From: Bacteroidota bacterium | Lineage (GTDB): Bacteria; Bacteroidota; Bacteroidia; Chitinophagales; BACL12 | DNA length: 64,000 nt | Direction of reading: 5' to 3' | NCBI GenBank assembly: GCA_016715425.1 | Contig: JADKAC010000005.1 | Coordinates: 744,001 to 808,000 of the forward strand | Part shown: positions 9,599-18,141 of the stretch, piece after piece | How the letters are laid out: each line of letters begins with the position of its first letter | How positions within the stretch are numbered: position 1 is the first letter of the stretch | Position numbers and translations under genes: made by a program | The notes under the pieces: model-generated | Databases searched by the model: none | Told to the model about the DNA's origin: nothing | What the model saw: only the letters and a program-made list of their open reading frames with translations

Positions 9599-10498
9599 AT
9601 GACTGAGGCAAAAAACGGCAACGGTAAATCATTATACATTGCAATGATAATTGTGTTGTTAGCACTGAATGCATGGTTGTTTTATAATGCACAACAAAAT
9701 AAAAAAACTACACTTCAATATCAGCATCAAATACATGAAGTAGATAGTTTGAATAAAGATTTAGAAATAGATTTTAATAATCTGATAATTGAACTGAATA
9801 CTAAAAAAGGAGAATCTCTTGAAAAAGATTCATTGATAAAGTTATTAAAAAACGATTTACAACTAAAACGTAATCGTATTAATTCACTTATAAATGCAAG
9901 TGCTGCTAATTATGAACCTGCAAGCAATAAACAATTAATAGAAGCAAAACAACAAATTGCAAAATTGGAATCAGATGTGAATTTTTATAAAACTAAAGTG
10001 GATGAATACACAGATTTATATAATGCATTGTTGAAAGATTTTAATCAATTAAAAAGTGAATATGAATTACTTGTTGCAAATCATGAAATGCTAAAGACAG
10101 AGCGAGATTCTATTTTAATTATCGGCAGTATAATTATGGCAACGGATATTAAAGTGATACCTATGCAGGAAAAAAAATCGGGCGATAAAGAAATGGATAA
10201 AGCAAAAAAAATAACTCAACTGAAAATTGATTTTGATTTAGTACCCAATATGTTGTCAGCAGGAAGAAATCAGATTTTTTTCTTTAAGCTCACTGATCCC
10301 AATAATGTAATCATGAAATCATCGGATGCTATGGGGGGGGATTTTTCAGCTATGGTGAGCGTTGATTATAACGGTCAACATAAGGAAACACATACCGTAT
10401 ATTGGGAGCAGAACTCTACATTTTTACCGGGCACCTATCACATAGAAATGTTTCATAATGGATTTGAAGTGGGTGATAACACCTTTGAATTAAAATAG
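9599..10498 (+). CDS. membrane-anchored coiled-coil protein of unknown function
   Basis: A 299-residue protein. It has a short cytoplasmic N-terminus, one transmembrane segment (about residues 12-29), then a long coiled coil (about 35-165, Leu/Lys/Glu-rich) and a small C-terminal beta domain (about 195-299). The C-terminal domain resembles that of a family common in Flavobacteriia which databases often label ParA-like without any Walker motif; none is present here either, so that label should not be transferred. The gene stands alone between the methyltransferase and pyrR. Function unknown; a cell-envelope structural role is a guess. Confidence 0.75.
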   Translation: MTEAKNGNGKSLYIAMIIVLLALNAWLFYNAQQNKKTTLQYQHQIHEVDSLNKDLEIDFNNLIIELNTKKGESLEKDSLIKLLKNDLQLKRNRINSLINASAANYEPASNKQLIEAKQQIAKLESDVNFYKTKVDEYTDLYNALLKDFNQLKSEYELLVANHEMLKTERDSILIIGSIIMATDIKVIPMQEKKSGDKEMDKAKKITQLKIDFDLVPNMLSAGRNQIFFFKLTDPNNVIMKSSDAMGGDFSAMVSVDYNGQHKETHTVYWEQNSTFLPGTYHIEMFHNGFEVGDNTFELK

Positions 10499-10550
10499 TA
10501 TTTGCATTTAAAAAAAATAATTGCAAAAAATTATAGAACTTTGATTTTTA

Positions 10551-11102
10551 ATGCAAAGCAGAGTAATTCTCGACAACCAGAAGTTTGCTCTTACCATCGA
10601 GAGGCTTTGTCATCAATTGATAGAGAACCACCAGGATTTTAATAATACTTGCATCATCGGTCTTCAGCCTCGTGGGATATTTTTATCGCAACGCATTCTC
10701 CAAACATTAACTCATTTATTGCCTGATACACAAATCCAATATGGTGTATTGGATACTACATTTTACAGAGATGATTTCCGCCATCAGGAAAAACCTTTAA
10801 TTCCAAATCAAACGCATCTTGATTTTTCAATTGAGAATAAAGAAATCGTTTTAATTGATGATGTGTTTTATACAGGTCGTACTATTCGTGCTGGTTTAGA
10901 TGCGTTATTGGATTATGGTCGCCCTGCAAAGATTGAATTGTTAGTGTTGATTGATCGCAGATTAAGCAGACATGTTCCTATCAGTCCGGATTATGTAGGT
11001 AAAACAGTCGATTCGGTTACTTCAGAAAAAGTGAGAGTAGAATGGAAGGAAAATGGTGGTAAAGATGAGGTATGGATTGTTCCATTTAAAATTGTAAAAT
11101 GA
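10551..11102 (+). CDS. pyrR: bifunctional pyr operon regulator / uracil phosphoribosyltransferase PyrR
   Basis: A 183-residue type I phosphoribosyltransferase. The PRPP loop VLIDDVFYTGRT is at about residues 101-112 and the YRDDF hood segment near 64-68 is typical of PyrR. It converts uracil and PRPP to UMP and in many bacteria regulates pyrimidine genes by binding mRNA. Its ATGA stop/start overlap with pyrB (11099-11102) shows translational coupling. The 52-base space upstream is too short for a full PyrR attenuator and I see no terminator hairpin in it, so regulation here is unclear. Confidence 0.93.
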   Translation: MQSRVILDNQKFALTIERLCHQLIENHQDFNNTCIIGLQPRGIFLSQRILQTLTHLLPDTQIQYGVLDTTFYRDDFRHQEKPLIPNQTHLDFSIENKEIVLIDDVFYTGRTIRAGLDALLDYGRPAKIELLVLIDRRLSRHVPISPDYVGKTVDSVTSEKVRVEWKENGGKDEVWIVPFKIVK

Positions 11103-12055
11103 GCAGCTTAAGTGTAAAACATTTGATAGCTATAAAAGATCTGCAAGCAGATGATTTACAATTGATAATTAAAACCGCTGATAATTTTAAAGAAGTACTG
11201 AATAGACCTATTAAAAAAGTACCATCACTCAGAGATATTACCATTGCCAATATTTTTTTTGAAAATAGCACTCGTACAAGAATATCTTTTGAACTTGCTG
11301 AAAAAAGATTATCAGCCGATATCATAAATTTTTCTGCCTCTGCATCCAGTGTAAAAAAGGGTGAGTCGCTTTTAGATACAGTGAATAATATTCTTGCCAT
11401 GAAAGTGGATATGGTAGTGATGCGACATCAAAGTCCGGGGGCTCCTGTTTTTCTTAGCAGACATATTGATGCAAATATTATTAATGCGGGTGATGGCACA
11501 CACGAACATCCTACACAAGCATTGTTAGATGTTTTTTCGATTAGAGAACAGCTTGGAAAAAGAAATGGTAAAGTACCTTCAGATTTTAAAGGATTGAAGG
11601 TTGCAATTATCGGCGACATCATGCATAGCCGGGTTGCACTGAGTAATATTTATGCATTAAAAAAATTAGGTGCAGAAGTTACAGTATGCGGTCCGCCAAC
11701 ATTAATTCCTGCATTTATAGAATCGTTAGGAGTGCAAGTAACTTACAATGTAAAAGAAGCATTGCAATGGTGTGATGTAGCAAATGTATTGCGCATTCAA
11801 TTAGAAAGACAAGACATAAAGTTTTTCCCTAGCTTACGTGAATATGCATTGTATTTTGGTATCAATCGCAAACTGTTAGAATCAATAAATAAGGAAATAA
11901 TTATTATGCATCCCGGCCCGATAAATAGGGGAGTGGAGATTACAAGTGATGTGGCTGATTCCGGTCAATCTATTATTCTTCAACAAGTAGAAAATGGAGT
12001 TGCTGTACGCATGGCAGTGTTATATTTACTTGCAGGAAGAATTGAAATGAATTAA
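11099..12055 (+). CDS. pyrB: aspartate carbamoyltransferase catalytic subunit
   Basis: A 318-residue enzyme joining carbamoyl phosphate and aspartate in pyrimidine synthesis. Carbamoyl-phosphate motif FENSTRTRISFE lies near residues 54-65, HEHPTQALLD near 133-142 and HPGPINRG near 270-277. Length fits the catalytic chain. It overlaps pyrR by 4 bases, and its stop overlaps the stop of the convergent gpsA by 4 bases. No pyrI regulatory chain is in the window. Confidence 0.95.
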   Translation: MSSLSVKHLIAIKDLQADDLQLIIKTADNFKEVLNRPIKKVPSLRDITIANIFFENSTRTRISFELAEKRLSADIINFSASASSVKKGESLLDTVNNILAMKVDMVVMRHQSPGAPVFLSRHIDANIINAGDGTHEHPTQALLDVFSIREQLGKRNGKVPSDFKGLKVAIIGDIMHSRVALSNIYALKKLGAEVTVCGPPTLIPAFIESLGVQVTYNVKEALQWCDVANVLRIQLERQDIKFFPSLREYALYFGINRKLLESINKEIIIMHPGPINRGVEITSDVADSGQSIILQQVENGVAVRMAVLYLLAGRIEMN

Positions 12056-13095
12056 ATAAATTCTACATCTCTGCTGAAATTATATTTCATCAGATAAGAC
12101 ATACCTGCTTCAATACTTAAATTTTCGAAAATGCCTTTGTGTAATGATGTTATTATCGGGCAATTGATAGAATAATAATTTGCAAGACCATGCGCAATAT
12201 TTAATGTATTTACTCCTTCTGCAGTTTCTTCCATACTCTCTACTATTTGTTCAATTCTTTCTCCTTTTGCAAGACGATAACCTACAGTAAAATTTCTACT
12301 GGTTGGTGATGTGCAAGTAGCAATAATATCTCCAATACCTGCTAAACCTAAAAATGATTTTACTTCAGCGCCCATTGCTTTGGTTAGTGTAATTATTTCA
12401 GCTAATCCTTTTGTAATTAATAAGGCTCTTGCATTTTCACCAAGCTCTAATCCACTTACTACACCGCTGCCAATTGCTAATATATTTTTTAAAACTCCAG
12501 CCAGTTCCACACCAAAAATATCCTGACTTCCATACACCTGAAACCTTTCGCTTTTTAATGCAGCTTGACCTTTTAAAATCACTTCATCAAATCGGCTTGC
12601 TAAAACTGTAGCTGCCGGTAATCCTTTCGCCATTTCTTTTGAAAGATTAGGACCAGCCAAACATCCTATACGAACCACTACACTTTCTTTAGCTATCAAT
12701 TGACTCATTGTTAGCACATGTTCTTTAGCAATAATTCCTTTTTCCTGTAAGCTCTTTTTTCCTTTACCTTTTAATGCTAATCCTTTTGTGCCATGTATTA
12801 AAATATGATCCGGTTTTAAATACGGTGCAATGCTTTGAATCATCTCTTTAAAATTTTGCGAAGGCACCACAGGAAATATGAGTTTGCATTTTTCTGCAAC
12901 TAATGCAAGATCATCTACAGGAATAATATTATCATGTAAAATTTGATTAGAACTGATTTTTTTCAATCGCATTTCTTCTACTTGTTCTGCTTTGCGCACA
13001 TACAAATACACGGTTCTATTTGGAGCAAGCAGATTTGCTACAACTGTACCGAAACTACCGGCACCAATTACACCTACTGTTTTCTTATCCGACAT
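12052..13095 (-). CDS. gpsA: NAD(P)H-dependent glycerol-3-phosphate dehydrogenase
   Basis: A 347-residue cytosolic enzyme reducing dihydroxyacetone phosphate to sn-glycerol 3-phosphate. The dinucleotide loop GVIGAGSFGT is at residues 8-17. The substrate-site motif AGPNLSKEMAKGLPAA and the catalytic Lys region KNILAIGSGVVSGL are present. It overlaps the upstream acyltransferase gene by 11 bases (13085-13095), and the pair forms the first steps of phospholipid synthesis: make glycerol 3-phosphate, then acylate it. Confidence 0.95.
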   Translation of the reverse strand: MSDKKTVGVIGAGSFGTVVANLLAPNRTVYLYVRKAEQVEEMRLKKISSNQILHDNIIPVDDLALVAEKCKLIFPVVPSQNFKEMIQSIAPYLKPDHILIHGTKGLALKGKGKKSLQEKGIIAKEHVLTMSQLIAKESVVVRIGCLAGPNLSKEMAKGLPAATVLASRFDEVILKGQAALKSERFQVYGSQDIFGVELAGVLKNILAIGSGVVSGLELGENARALLITKGLAEIITLTKAMGAEVKSFLGLAGIGDIIATCTSPTSRNFTVGYRLAKGERIEQIVESMEETAEGVNTLNIAHGLANYYSINCPIITSLHKGIFENLSIEAGMSYLMKYNFSRDVEFI

Positions 13096-14779
13096 GATTT
13101 TCTAATCCGTAGCCAACAAGATGATTGTGATAAAAGAGTAGCAGTTTCATATCTGTACATTTTATTTCACCACTTTTTTTATCAATTAATAAAGGACGTA
13201 CTGTATGATATATACCCAGAGTTTTTATTCCATAGTTCATTACTTGCAAAGGCGGTCCATGTGAAATTGGTCCCAAACGAATCTTTCCTTTCTTTTCAAG
13301 CTTCAAAATTTCCTGTTGCAATAAAGTAACTGAATGCAGCAAATCAGCCTGTGGTATTCTTCTGAATTCTTCAGGCATTCGAAGTACAGAATATAAGTCG
13401 CTGTTTTGATGTTTATTTTGCAAATAATGAAATGCTGCAAAGGCAACAATATGCCCTGCCATTGCCACATTATTTTTACGAAATGCATCCAGAATTTTTT
13501 CACTTAACATGCGTGCATATTCTGAATCTCTTTGTGTATCATTGGAAAGTACACCATCACTTTTAAAGTAATCGGTGATATCAATTTTTCTTCCGGTATT
13601 ATCCATGCTTTCACCATCCTCATTTACTTCATTGCCAAAAATATCCATACACTTTCCGAAGGCAATTGTAAAGTCGGCACTTGCCGTAAAAAACTTCGCA
13701 AGTAATTTTAAAATCTTATAAGAAGATGAATATTTATCTGCCTGAATAAAGTATCTTTCTTTACCAACGTTGCGCAAATGTTCATCAATTAATTCCGGTG
13801 CTTCTAAAACAAAACTATAATTAAGAGTAACTGGAGCAACAAATATTTTTTTGTAATCACCACCATTTGCTTGCAACACATTTAATCGTTGTGCTTCTAA
13901 TGCAGTACCTAATAATCCAAGTTTTAAATTGGATTCTAATTCACCACTTCGTGAACGTGTGCCACCAGGAAAAAATAAACTGTGTCCATCCTTGCTGATT
14001 ACATTCGTGCTATATTGTTTTAATGCTTCCAGATAAATTGAATTTTTTTTGCGTCGGTCTAATTTATACGCACCTAAACGTTTCATAAAAAATGCAAGCA
14101 ATTTCACACTGAATAGATTTAATCCTGCACCATATAAAAATGGAGGAAGACCACTTGCACTAATTGCCCAACCAACTGTAATGCTATCAATATTACTTAC
14201 ATGTGTTGGTACCATTATTATGGTTCCTTTTTTTGCAAGTGTGCGCACTTGTTCTGTTTCGCCTACCAGATTAATGCGTTTTAATAATCCTTTCTCATTT
14301 CCGAATAAGCGAATAAATTCTTTGCTGCGGGTACTGTTTAATAAACGATTAAAAACAAATGGAACTAAGCGTTGTGCAAACCGATAAGTTCTGATATCGA
14401 AATGTCCGGAAATTTCTTCTGCATAGCGATAAATTATTTCACGAAGTAATGCAGCTTCATCGTCAATATTTTTATTGTTTTGCTGATCTGCTTTTACTAA
14501 TTTGGATTTAATGGAATTCCAAAACTCTGTATCATCTTTTGGATCTGTACTCCAAACTCTACCACTAATTCTTGCCTTTTCTAAATACACTGCTTTGGCA
14601 AGTACTTCCTGCAAATCAGATTCTGTCGGATGTTTTTTTATAATTGCCTGCAATGTGGATTCTACCACTTCATCAATTATTTTTTTTCTTGCTCTACTAA
14701 TCTTTACTATGGGCCATTCATTATAATCTGGTTCTATATCGGGGAATATTTTACTTGTATTTTTTTGTTCTTCCTTCAT
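13085..14779 (-). CDS. glycerol-3-phosphate / 1-acyl-glycerol-3-phosphate acyltransferase (PlsB-like)
   Basis: A 564-residue acyltransferase. The catalytic HX4D motif is in THVSNIDS (around residue 193), and the phosphate-binding motif appears as FFPGGTRSRSGE (around 268), with Gly in place of the usual Glu of FPEGTRS. It is longer than PlsC (~240) and shorter than E. coli PlsB (~800), but its HVSN form and extended flanks are PlsB-like. No clear transmembrane segment; probably a peripheral membrane enzyme. The gpsA gene directly downstream and overlapping supports glycerol 3-phosphate as acceptor. Exact acyl acceptor and donor are inferred. Confidence 0.85.
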   Translation of the reverse strand: MKEEQKNTSKIFPDIEPDYNEWPIVKISRARKKIIDEVVESTLQAIIKKHPTESDLQEVLAKAVYLEKARISGRVWSTDPKDDTEFWNSIKSKLVKADQQNNKNIDDEAALLREIIYRYAEEISGHFDIRTYRFAQRLVPFVFNRLLNSTRSKEFIRLFGNEKGLLKRINLVGETEQVRTLAKKGTIIMVPTHVSNIDSITVGWAISASGLPPFLYGAGLNLFSVKLLAFFMKRLGAYKLDRRKKNSIYLEALKQYSTNVISKDGHSLFFPGGTRSRSGELESNLKLGLLGTALEAQRLNVLQANGGDYKKIFVAPVTLNYSFVLEAPELIDEHLRNVGKERYFIQADKYSSSYKILKLLAKFFTASADFTIAFGKCMDIFGNEVNEDGESMDNTGRKIDITDYFKSDGVLSNDTQRDSEYARMLSEKILDAFRKNNVAMAGHIVAFAAFHYLQNKHQNSDLYSVLRMPEEFRRIPQADLLHSVTLLQQEILKLEKKGKIRLGPISHGPPLQVMNYGIKTLGIYHTVRPLLIDKKSGEIKCTDMKLLLFYHNHLVGYGLENHVG

Positions 14780-14852
14780 ACTTCCGACAAATATACCGTT
14801 TGAAGGAACTTTGAGCTAAGTAATTTCATTGTAGTTTTACAAATTATATTTT

Positions 14853-15219
14853 GGGGCTGACAGGAATTGACAGCATCGTTCATTGACAAGTAAGCATGCC
14901 GAGTGTTGTGTATTTAGCTCGTTAAACTCAACGCACAAAACAATTTTTATCTGGCGAGTATAACTACGCCTTGGCTGCCTAATTCAAGGAATTAGATGGC
15001 CTTTGTCCTTTATGGTGTCCGCCTGGTCACATTGTAAATGGGCATAACTAAACCGGGCTGGTGTTGCAGAGTTCTGATGCAGCATAAGAAAAAAGAACTA
15101 AGGGAATATCAAGGGTTTGTTAAGGCGCCCGGTATTTCACGAAAATAAAGAATTAGCTAAGCATGGAGAAAGCTTGTAAATGCCTTGTCTGGACGTGGGT
15201 TCAAATCCCACCAGCTCCA
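14853..15219 (+). ncRNA. ssrA: transfer-messenger RNA
   Basis: A tmRNA of about 367 bases that rescues stalled ribosomes. The 5' end GGGGCTGACA pairs with the 3' end CAGCTCC to form the tRNA-like acceptor stem, and the T arm (GTGGGTTCAAATCCCAC) precedes it. The tag frame reads GEYNYALAA, with resume codon GGC. CCA is not encoded. No integrase or attachment repeat is seen next to it, although ssrA is a common island target. Confidence 0.95.
14953..14982 (+). other. tmRNA tag-peptide reading frame
   Basis: Codons from GGC at 14953 to TAA at 14980-14982 encode GEYNYALAA, matching the Bacteroidota pattern GExNYALAA for the degradation tag. Confidence 0.9.
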
Positions 15220-15228
15220 CTTTATTGT

Positions 15229-15254
15229 AAGCAACTTTCCGGTTGCTTTTTTTT
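15229..15254 (+). terminator. terminator of ssrA
   Basis: Stem AAGCAAC / GTTGCTT, loop TTTCCG, then a T run, directly after the tmRNA 3' end. Confidence 0.85.
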
Positions 15255-15330
15255 TAAACTATAGATTTATTTTCGATGTGATGTATGTCACTCTCCTAAA
15301 TCAGGATATTTATTTATTTTGTAATCAAAC

Positions 15331-15645
15331 ATGGAAGAATTAAAAAGAAAAAGTTTTACGGAGTTAATTAATAGTGATAAACCTGTGTTAGTAGATTTTT
15401 CTGCTGAATGGTGTGGCCCATGTAAAATGATGCCTCCAATTCTAAAAGAATTATCTGGTAAAATGGGTAACGCAATTCAGATTATAAAAATTGATGTTGA
15501 CAAAAATCCTGCTGTATCCAATACATATCAAATACAGGGAGTGCCAACATTAATATTATTTAAAAACGGAGAAATAAAGTGGAGAAAAAGTGGCGTGATG
15601 CCAGCCAATGTAATTGAGCAGGAAATCAGCCAATATATACTCTGA
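15331..15645 (+). CDS. trxA: thioredoxin
   Basis: A 104-residue cytosolic thioredoxin that reduces protein disulfides. The active site WCGPC is at residues 27-31, cis-Pro in GVPTLILF near 72-79, and the fold length is standard. No signal peptide. Single gene with its own strong terminator. Confidence 0.95.
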   Translation: MEELKRKSFTELINSDKPVLVDFSAEWCGPCKMMPPILKELSGKMGNAIQIIKIDVDKNPAVSNTYQIQGVPTLILFKNGEIKWRKSGVMPANVIEQEISQYIL

Positions 15646-15676
15646 TAAGTATTTTTGTTTTCATAGTATGGGGAAT

Positions 15677-15718
15677 CCCCCGCATGTGAATTTTTTAATT
15701 TGCAGCGGGGGTTTTTGT
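15677..15718 (+). terminator. terminator of trxA
   Basis: Stem CCCCCGC / GCGGGGG with a 21-base A/T-rich loop and a following T run (TTTTTGTT). Confidence 0.85.
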
Positions 15719-15795
15719 TCTCACAGAGAGTTCCCTTCGAAAAGTTTTTTTAAATATATGGTTTAGAGAGGCGGGTAACTCTGTGAGAACAAAAA
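15712..15795. repeat. perfect 17-bp inverted repeat with 50-bp spacer
   Basis: TTTTTGTTCTCACAGAG (15712-15728) is exactly complementary to CTCTGTGAGAACAAAAA (15779-15795). Its left arm overlaps the T tail of the trxA terminator. No gene lies between the arms. It could be a remnant of a small mobile palindromic element or a long hairpin in a readthrough transcript. Confidence 0.8.
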
Positions 15796-15821
15796 GTTAG
15801 TAAATTCCTTCTTGTTATGTA

Positions 15822-15878
15822 CCCAGCAGGTTACTCAAAACAAAGCCGAACAGAAGTCAAATGCGGGAACCTGCTGGG
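15822..15878. repeat. perfect 11-bp inverted repeat with 35-bp spacer
   Basis: CCCAGCAGGTT (15822-15832) pairs with AACCTGCTGGG (15868-15878). It lies only 26 bases after the 17-bp inverted repeat; the two may be parts of one degraded element. Confidence 0.7.
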
Positions 15879-16160
15879 AAGGGAAAAATAAATTTGCATT
15901 GAATTAGTTTCTGCAATATCTTTATTATCGGAATAAATAGCCAGATTCTTTAAGAGAATATCCAGTTGGCCCATGAAGAAGACCTGAGCAGGCATGCAAT
16001 AAAACAAAATGCATATTCACTTAGCAAAATTTTGATCGAAACAGATTAAACTACGGCAAGAGGACTCAGGCAGCACAATTCCATTTAACAAATTATTGTA
16101 TTCCTAAATCATTACCCATGATACAAGGATTAAATGAGAGTTTACATTCGATAGAAGTAA
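15879..16160. other. intergenic, no gene seen
   Basis: Low-GC sequence between the inverted repeats and the minisatellite. I see no supported reading frame, RNA or promoter. The last ~20 bases look like a decayed extra copy of the 21-bp unit. Confidence 0.5.
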
Positions 16161-16475
16161 TTCTACATTGGCCAAATCGAGTTCTACATTGGTCAGATTG
16201 CTTTCTACATAACCAAACTCGGGTTCTACATAACCCAAAATGCCTTCTACATAACCCAAACCGTGTTCTACATAGCCCAAATCGTGTTCTACATAGCCCA
16301 AACCGTGTTCTACATAGCCCAAACCGTGTTCTACATAGCCCAAACCGTGTTCTACATAGCCCAAATCGTGTTCTACATAGCCCAAATCGTGTTCTACATA
16401 GCCCAAATCGTGTTCTACCTAACCCAAACTGTGTTCTACATAACCCAAACTGTGTTCTACACAGCCAAGATTGCA
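16161..16475. repeat. 21-bp tandem repeat (minisatellite), 15 units
   Basis: Fifteen consecutive units of 21 bp, consensus TTCTACATAGCCCAAAnCGT plus G. The central units are nearly identical and differ mainly C/T at one place (ACCGTG or ATCGTG); the outer units are more diverged, as expected for a slippage-driven array. Because 21 is a multiple of three, both strands stay open across the array (repeats such as LHSPNRV or HGLGYVE), so open frames here are not evidence of coding. The array ends 118 bases upstream of the gene at 16594. Confidence 0.92.
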
Positions 16476-16593
16476 GAAAAAGTGTTTTAGAAGGCTTTAA
16501 AGAAGGAAAAAACTGACAAAATGTACAAAAATCACTTAAAAAGAGAATATTAATAATGAATTTTTTAATTAACAATTTAAACCAAAAAGCATC

Positions 16594-17493
16594 ATGGACA
16601 AAAGACAGGAATCAGTAAGAAGCATGTACATAGCTGTACGAGATTACTTAGTAACCAATACAGCTATTTGGACAGCAAGTACAGGTATGACAAACGGTGT
16701 AGCTACCTTGACAACATACATTGATACTATTGACACGTATAGTCAAGGGCAACAGGCAGACACAAAGGGTATAACAAATACCAAAGGTGAAAAGAGAGAT
16801 TCACTTGTAAGCAATATTTTGTCTGTGGCAGGGGCATTAGTTTCTTATGGTAAATCTACTGCAAACAGCACATTAATAGGGCAAGCAAAGGTTACCAAAA
16901 GCCAATTGGATGGTATGGCCGATACTATTTTATCTGATAAGGCATTGACAATTCGTAATTTGGGTAATACAAATATTGCTGGATTGGCGGATTTTAATAT
17001 TTTACCCGCAGATATTACAGCACTTCAAGCGGCAAGAGTGGCATTTAATGCAGATATTCAAAAACCTAAAAACGTGATAGGCACTAAAAAAGCGAGTACA
17101 ACTGCACTGAAAGATCAATTTGATGGGGCTAATCTACATTTAGAATTGTCACTGGATCAGTTAATACGGACTTACAATGCAACCGAACATGATTTTGTGT
17201 TAGGTTATTTTAATAACAGAACGATATTTAATATAGGTAGTGAAAAAGTAGCAGTACGCTTTATTGTGGATGATAGTGTTGATCATTTGCCATTGGGATT
17301 GGTGAAGATTTTGGTTACTCCGGGAGATATTCAAAAGAAAACAACGGAGAAAGGGAATGCGCAAATTAAAACGTTGGCTGATGGTACATACAATGTTGAG
17401 TTTAGCAGACCGGGTTTTGTAACACAAAATGCTACTTTTTACATAACTTTTGGGGCGACTACAAATGTGGTGGCAAGCATGGTGGCGGTGTGA
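16594..17493 (+). CDS. protein of unknown function with C-terminal beta domain, 299 aa
   Basis: I do not recognise a named domain. The first ~200 residues are mostly helical and Ala/Thr-rich without a signal peptide (starts MDKRQESVRSMYIAVRDY). The last ~85 residues (DHLPLGLVKILVTPG to the end) look like a carboxypeptidase-regulatory or PEGA-like beta sandwich with the pattern LADGTYNVEFSRPGF. Such helical-plus-beta proteins occur as multi-copy orphans in Bacteroidota. It is isolated between a minisatellite and a repeat-rich stretch, which suggests accessory DNA. Confidence 0.7.
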   Translation: MDKRQESVRSMYIAVRDYLVTNTAIWTASTGMTNGVATLTTYIDTIDTYSQGQQADTKGITNTKGEKRDSLVSNILSVAGALVSYGKSTANSTLIGQAKVTKSQLDGMADTILSDKALTIRNLGNTNIAGLADFNILPADITALQAARVAFNADIQKPKNVIGTKKASTTALKDQFDGANLHLELSLDQLIRTYNATEHDFVLGYFNNRTIFNIGSEKVAVRFIVDDSVDHLPLGLVKILVTPGDIQKKTTEKGNAQIKTLADGTYNVEFSRPGFVTQNATFYITFGATTNVVASMVAV

Positions 17494-17496
17494 GAG

Positions 17497-17602
17497 AATT
17501 GAGAATTAAGAATTAGGAATTAAGAATGTAGAATTAGGAATTAGGAATTGAGGAGAATTAAGAATTAGGAATGTAGAATTAGGAATGTAGAATTAGGAAT
17601 TG
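17497..17602 (+). repeat. low-complexity GAATTAGGAATT-type tandem repeat
   Basis: Direct reiteration of GAATTA(A/G)GAAT(T/G)(A/T) units immediately after the stop of the orphan gene. Probably a slippage product; no coding. Confidence 0.8.
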
Positions 17603-17646
17603 AAAAAAGGGCGGGCAGGGATGTTCGCTCTTTTATTATGGGATAG

Positions 17647-17690
17647 GGCTTCACCTTATGGTAATGGATGCCGCCCTTTTAGGGCTGGGG
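17647..17690 (+). repeat. 44-bp dispersed repeat, copy 1
   Basis: Begins GGCTTCACCTTATGGTAATG and ends with GCCCTTTTAGGGCTGGGG, whose GCCCT / AGGGC arms form a small hairpin. A second copy at 17963-18006 differs at about three positions. Confidence 0.8.
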
Positions 17691-17790
17691 GGGGTGGGTA
17701 AATGGATATAGTACTGAAATTGGTTTAGGCCGAGTTCTTTTCAAGTGACTCGGCTGGGAGAGAAAATATTATTGCTGCAAGTTTTTACGA

Positions 17791-17848
17791 CGCAGGGGGT
17801 TGTGTATTATTTATTTTTATGGAGACAAGCCCCCTGCGAGAACTAAAG
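17791..17848 (+). repeat. palindromic dispersed element, full copy
   Basis: Arms CGCAGGGGG (17791-17799) and CCCCCTGCG (17830-17838) are exact complements; with one bulge the pairing extends into TTGT / ACAAG. A related sequence recurs at 61734-61790 and half of it, inverted, at 63742-63764. A decayed piece is visible near 18063-18095. Confidence 0.7.
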
Positions 17849-17962
17849 CGATGGCGATGGCATAAGGAGATGGCAGAGGGCGATGGGCAAAGGCAAAGGC
17901 GATGGCGAAAAAAAGCGATGGCGATGAAGGGCATGGGGCATAGGGCTGGAGATTGGACATAC

Positions 17963-18006
17963 GGCTTCACCCTATGGTAATGGATGCAGCCCTTTCAGGG
18001 CTGGGG
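17963..18006 (+). repeat. 44-bp dispersed repeat, copy 2
   Basis: Matches 17647-17690 with about three substitutions; here the hairpin arms are GCCCT / AGGGC around TTC. Between the two copies (about 17850-17940) the sequence is a purine-rich GCGATGGC-type low-complexity stretch with no gene. Confidence 0.8.
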
Positions 18007-18141
18007 GTGGAAATGGCGGACGGATGAATTGGGATTGGGGGTAGGACGCAGCTATAATTAGCGAGGGTTTGTGGATTATATATTAATTGGAGATTCTATA
18101 TTTTAACTAAAATTTAACTACCTTCAATTAAATTCAATTTT

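Noticed and set aside
9599..10498. ParA-type partition protein
   Set aside because: No Walker motifs; it is a membrane-anchored coiled-coil protein, and true parA is at 35927.
16161..16475. Possible CRISPR array
   Set aside because: Units are contiguous with no unique spacers and no cas genes are nearby.
16093..16575. Open frames on both strands across the 21-bp repeat
   Set aside because: A repeat unit of 21 bp keeps all frames open; no start signal or family similarity supports coding.
14853..18141. Genomic island integrated at ssrA
   Set aside because: No integrase, no duplicated tmRNA 3' end, and trxA with a normal terminator follows directly.
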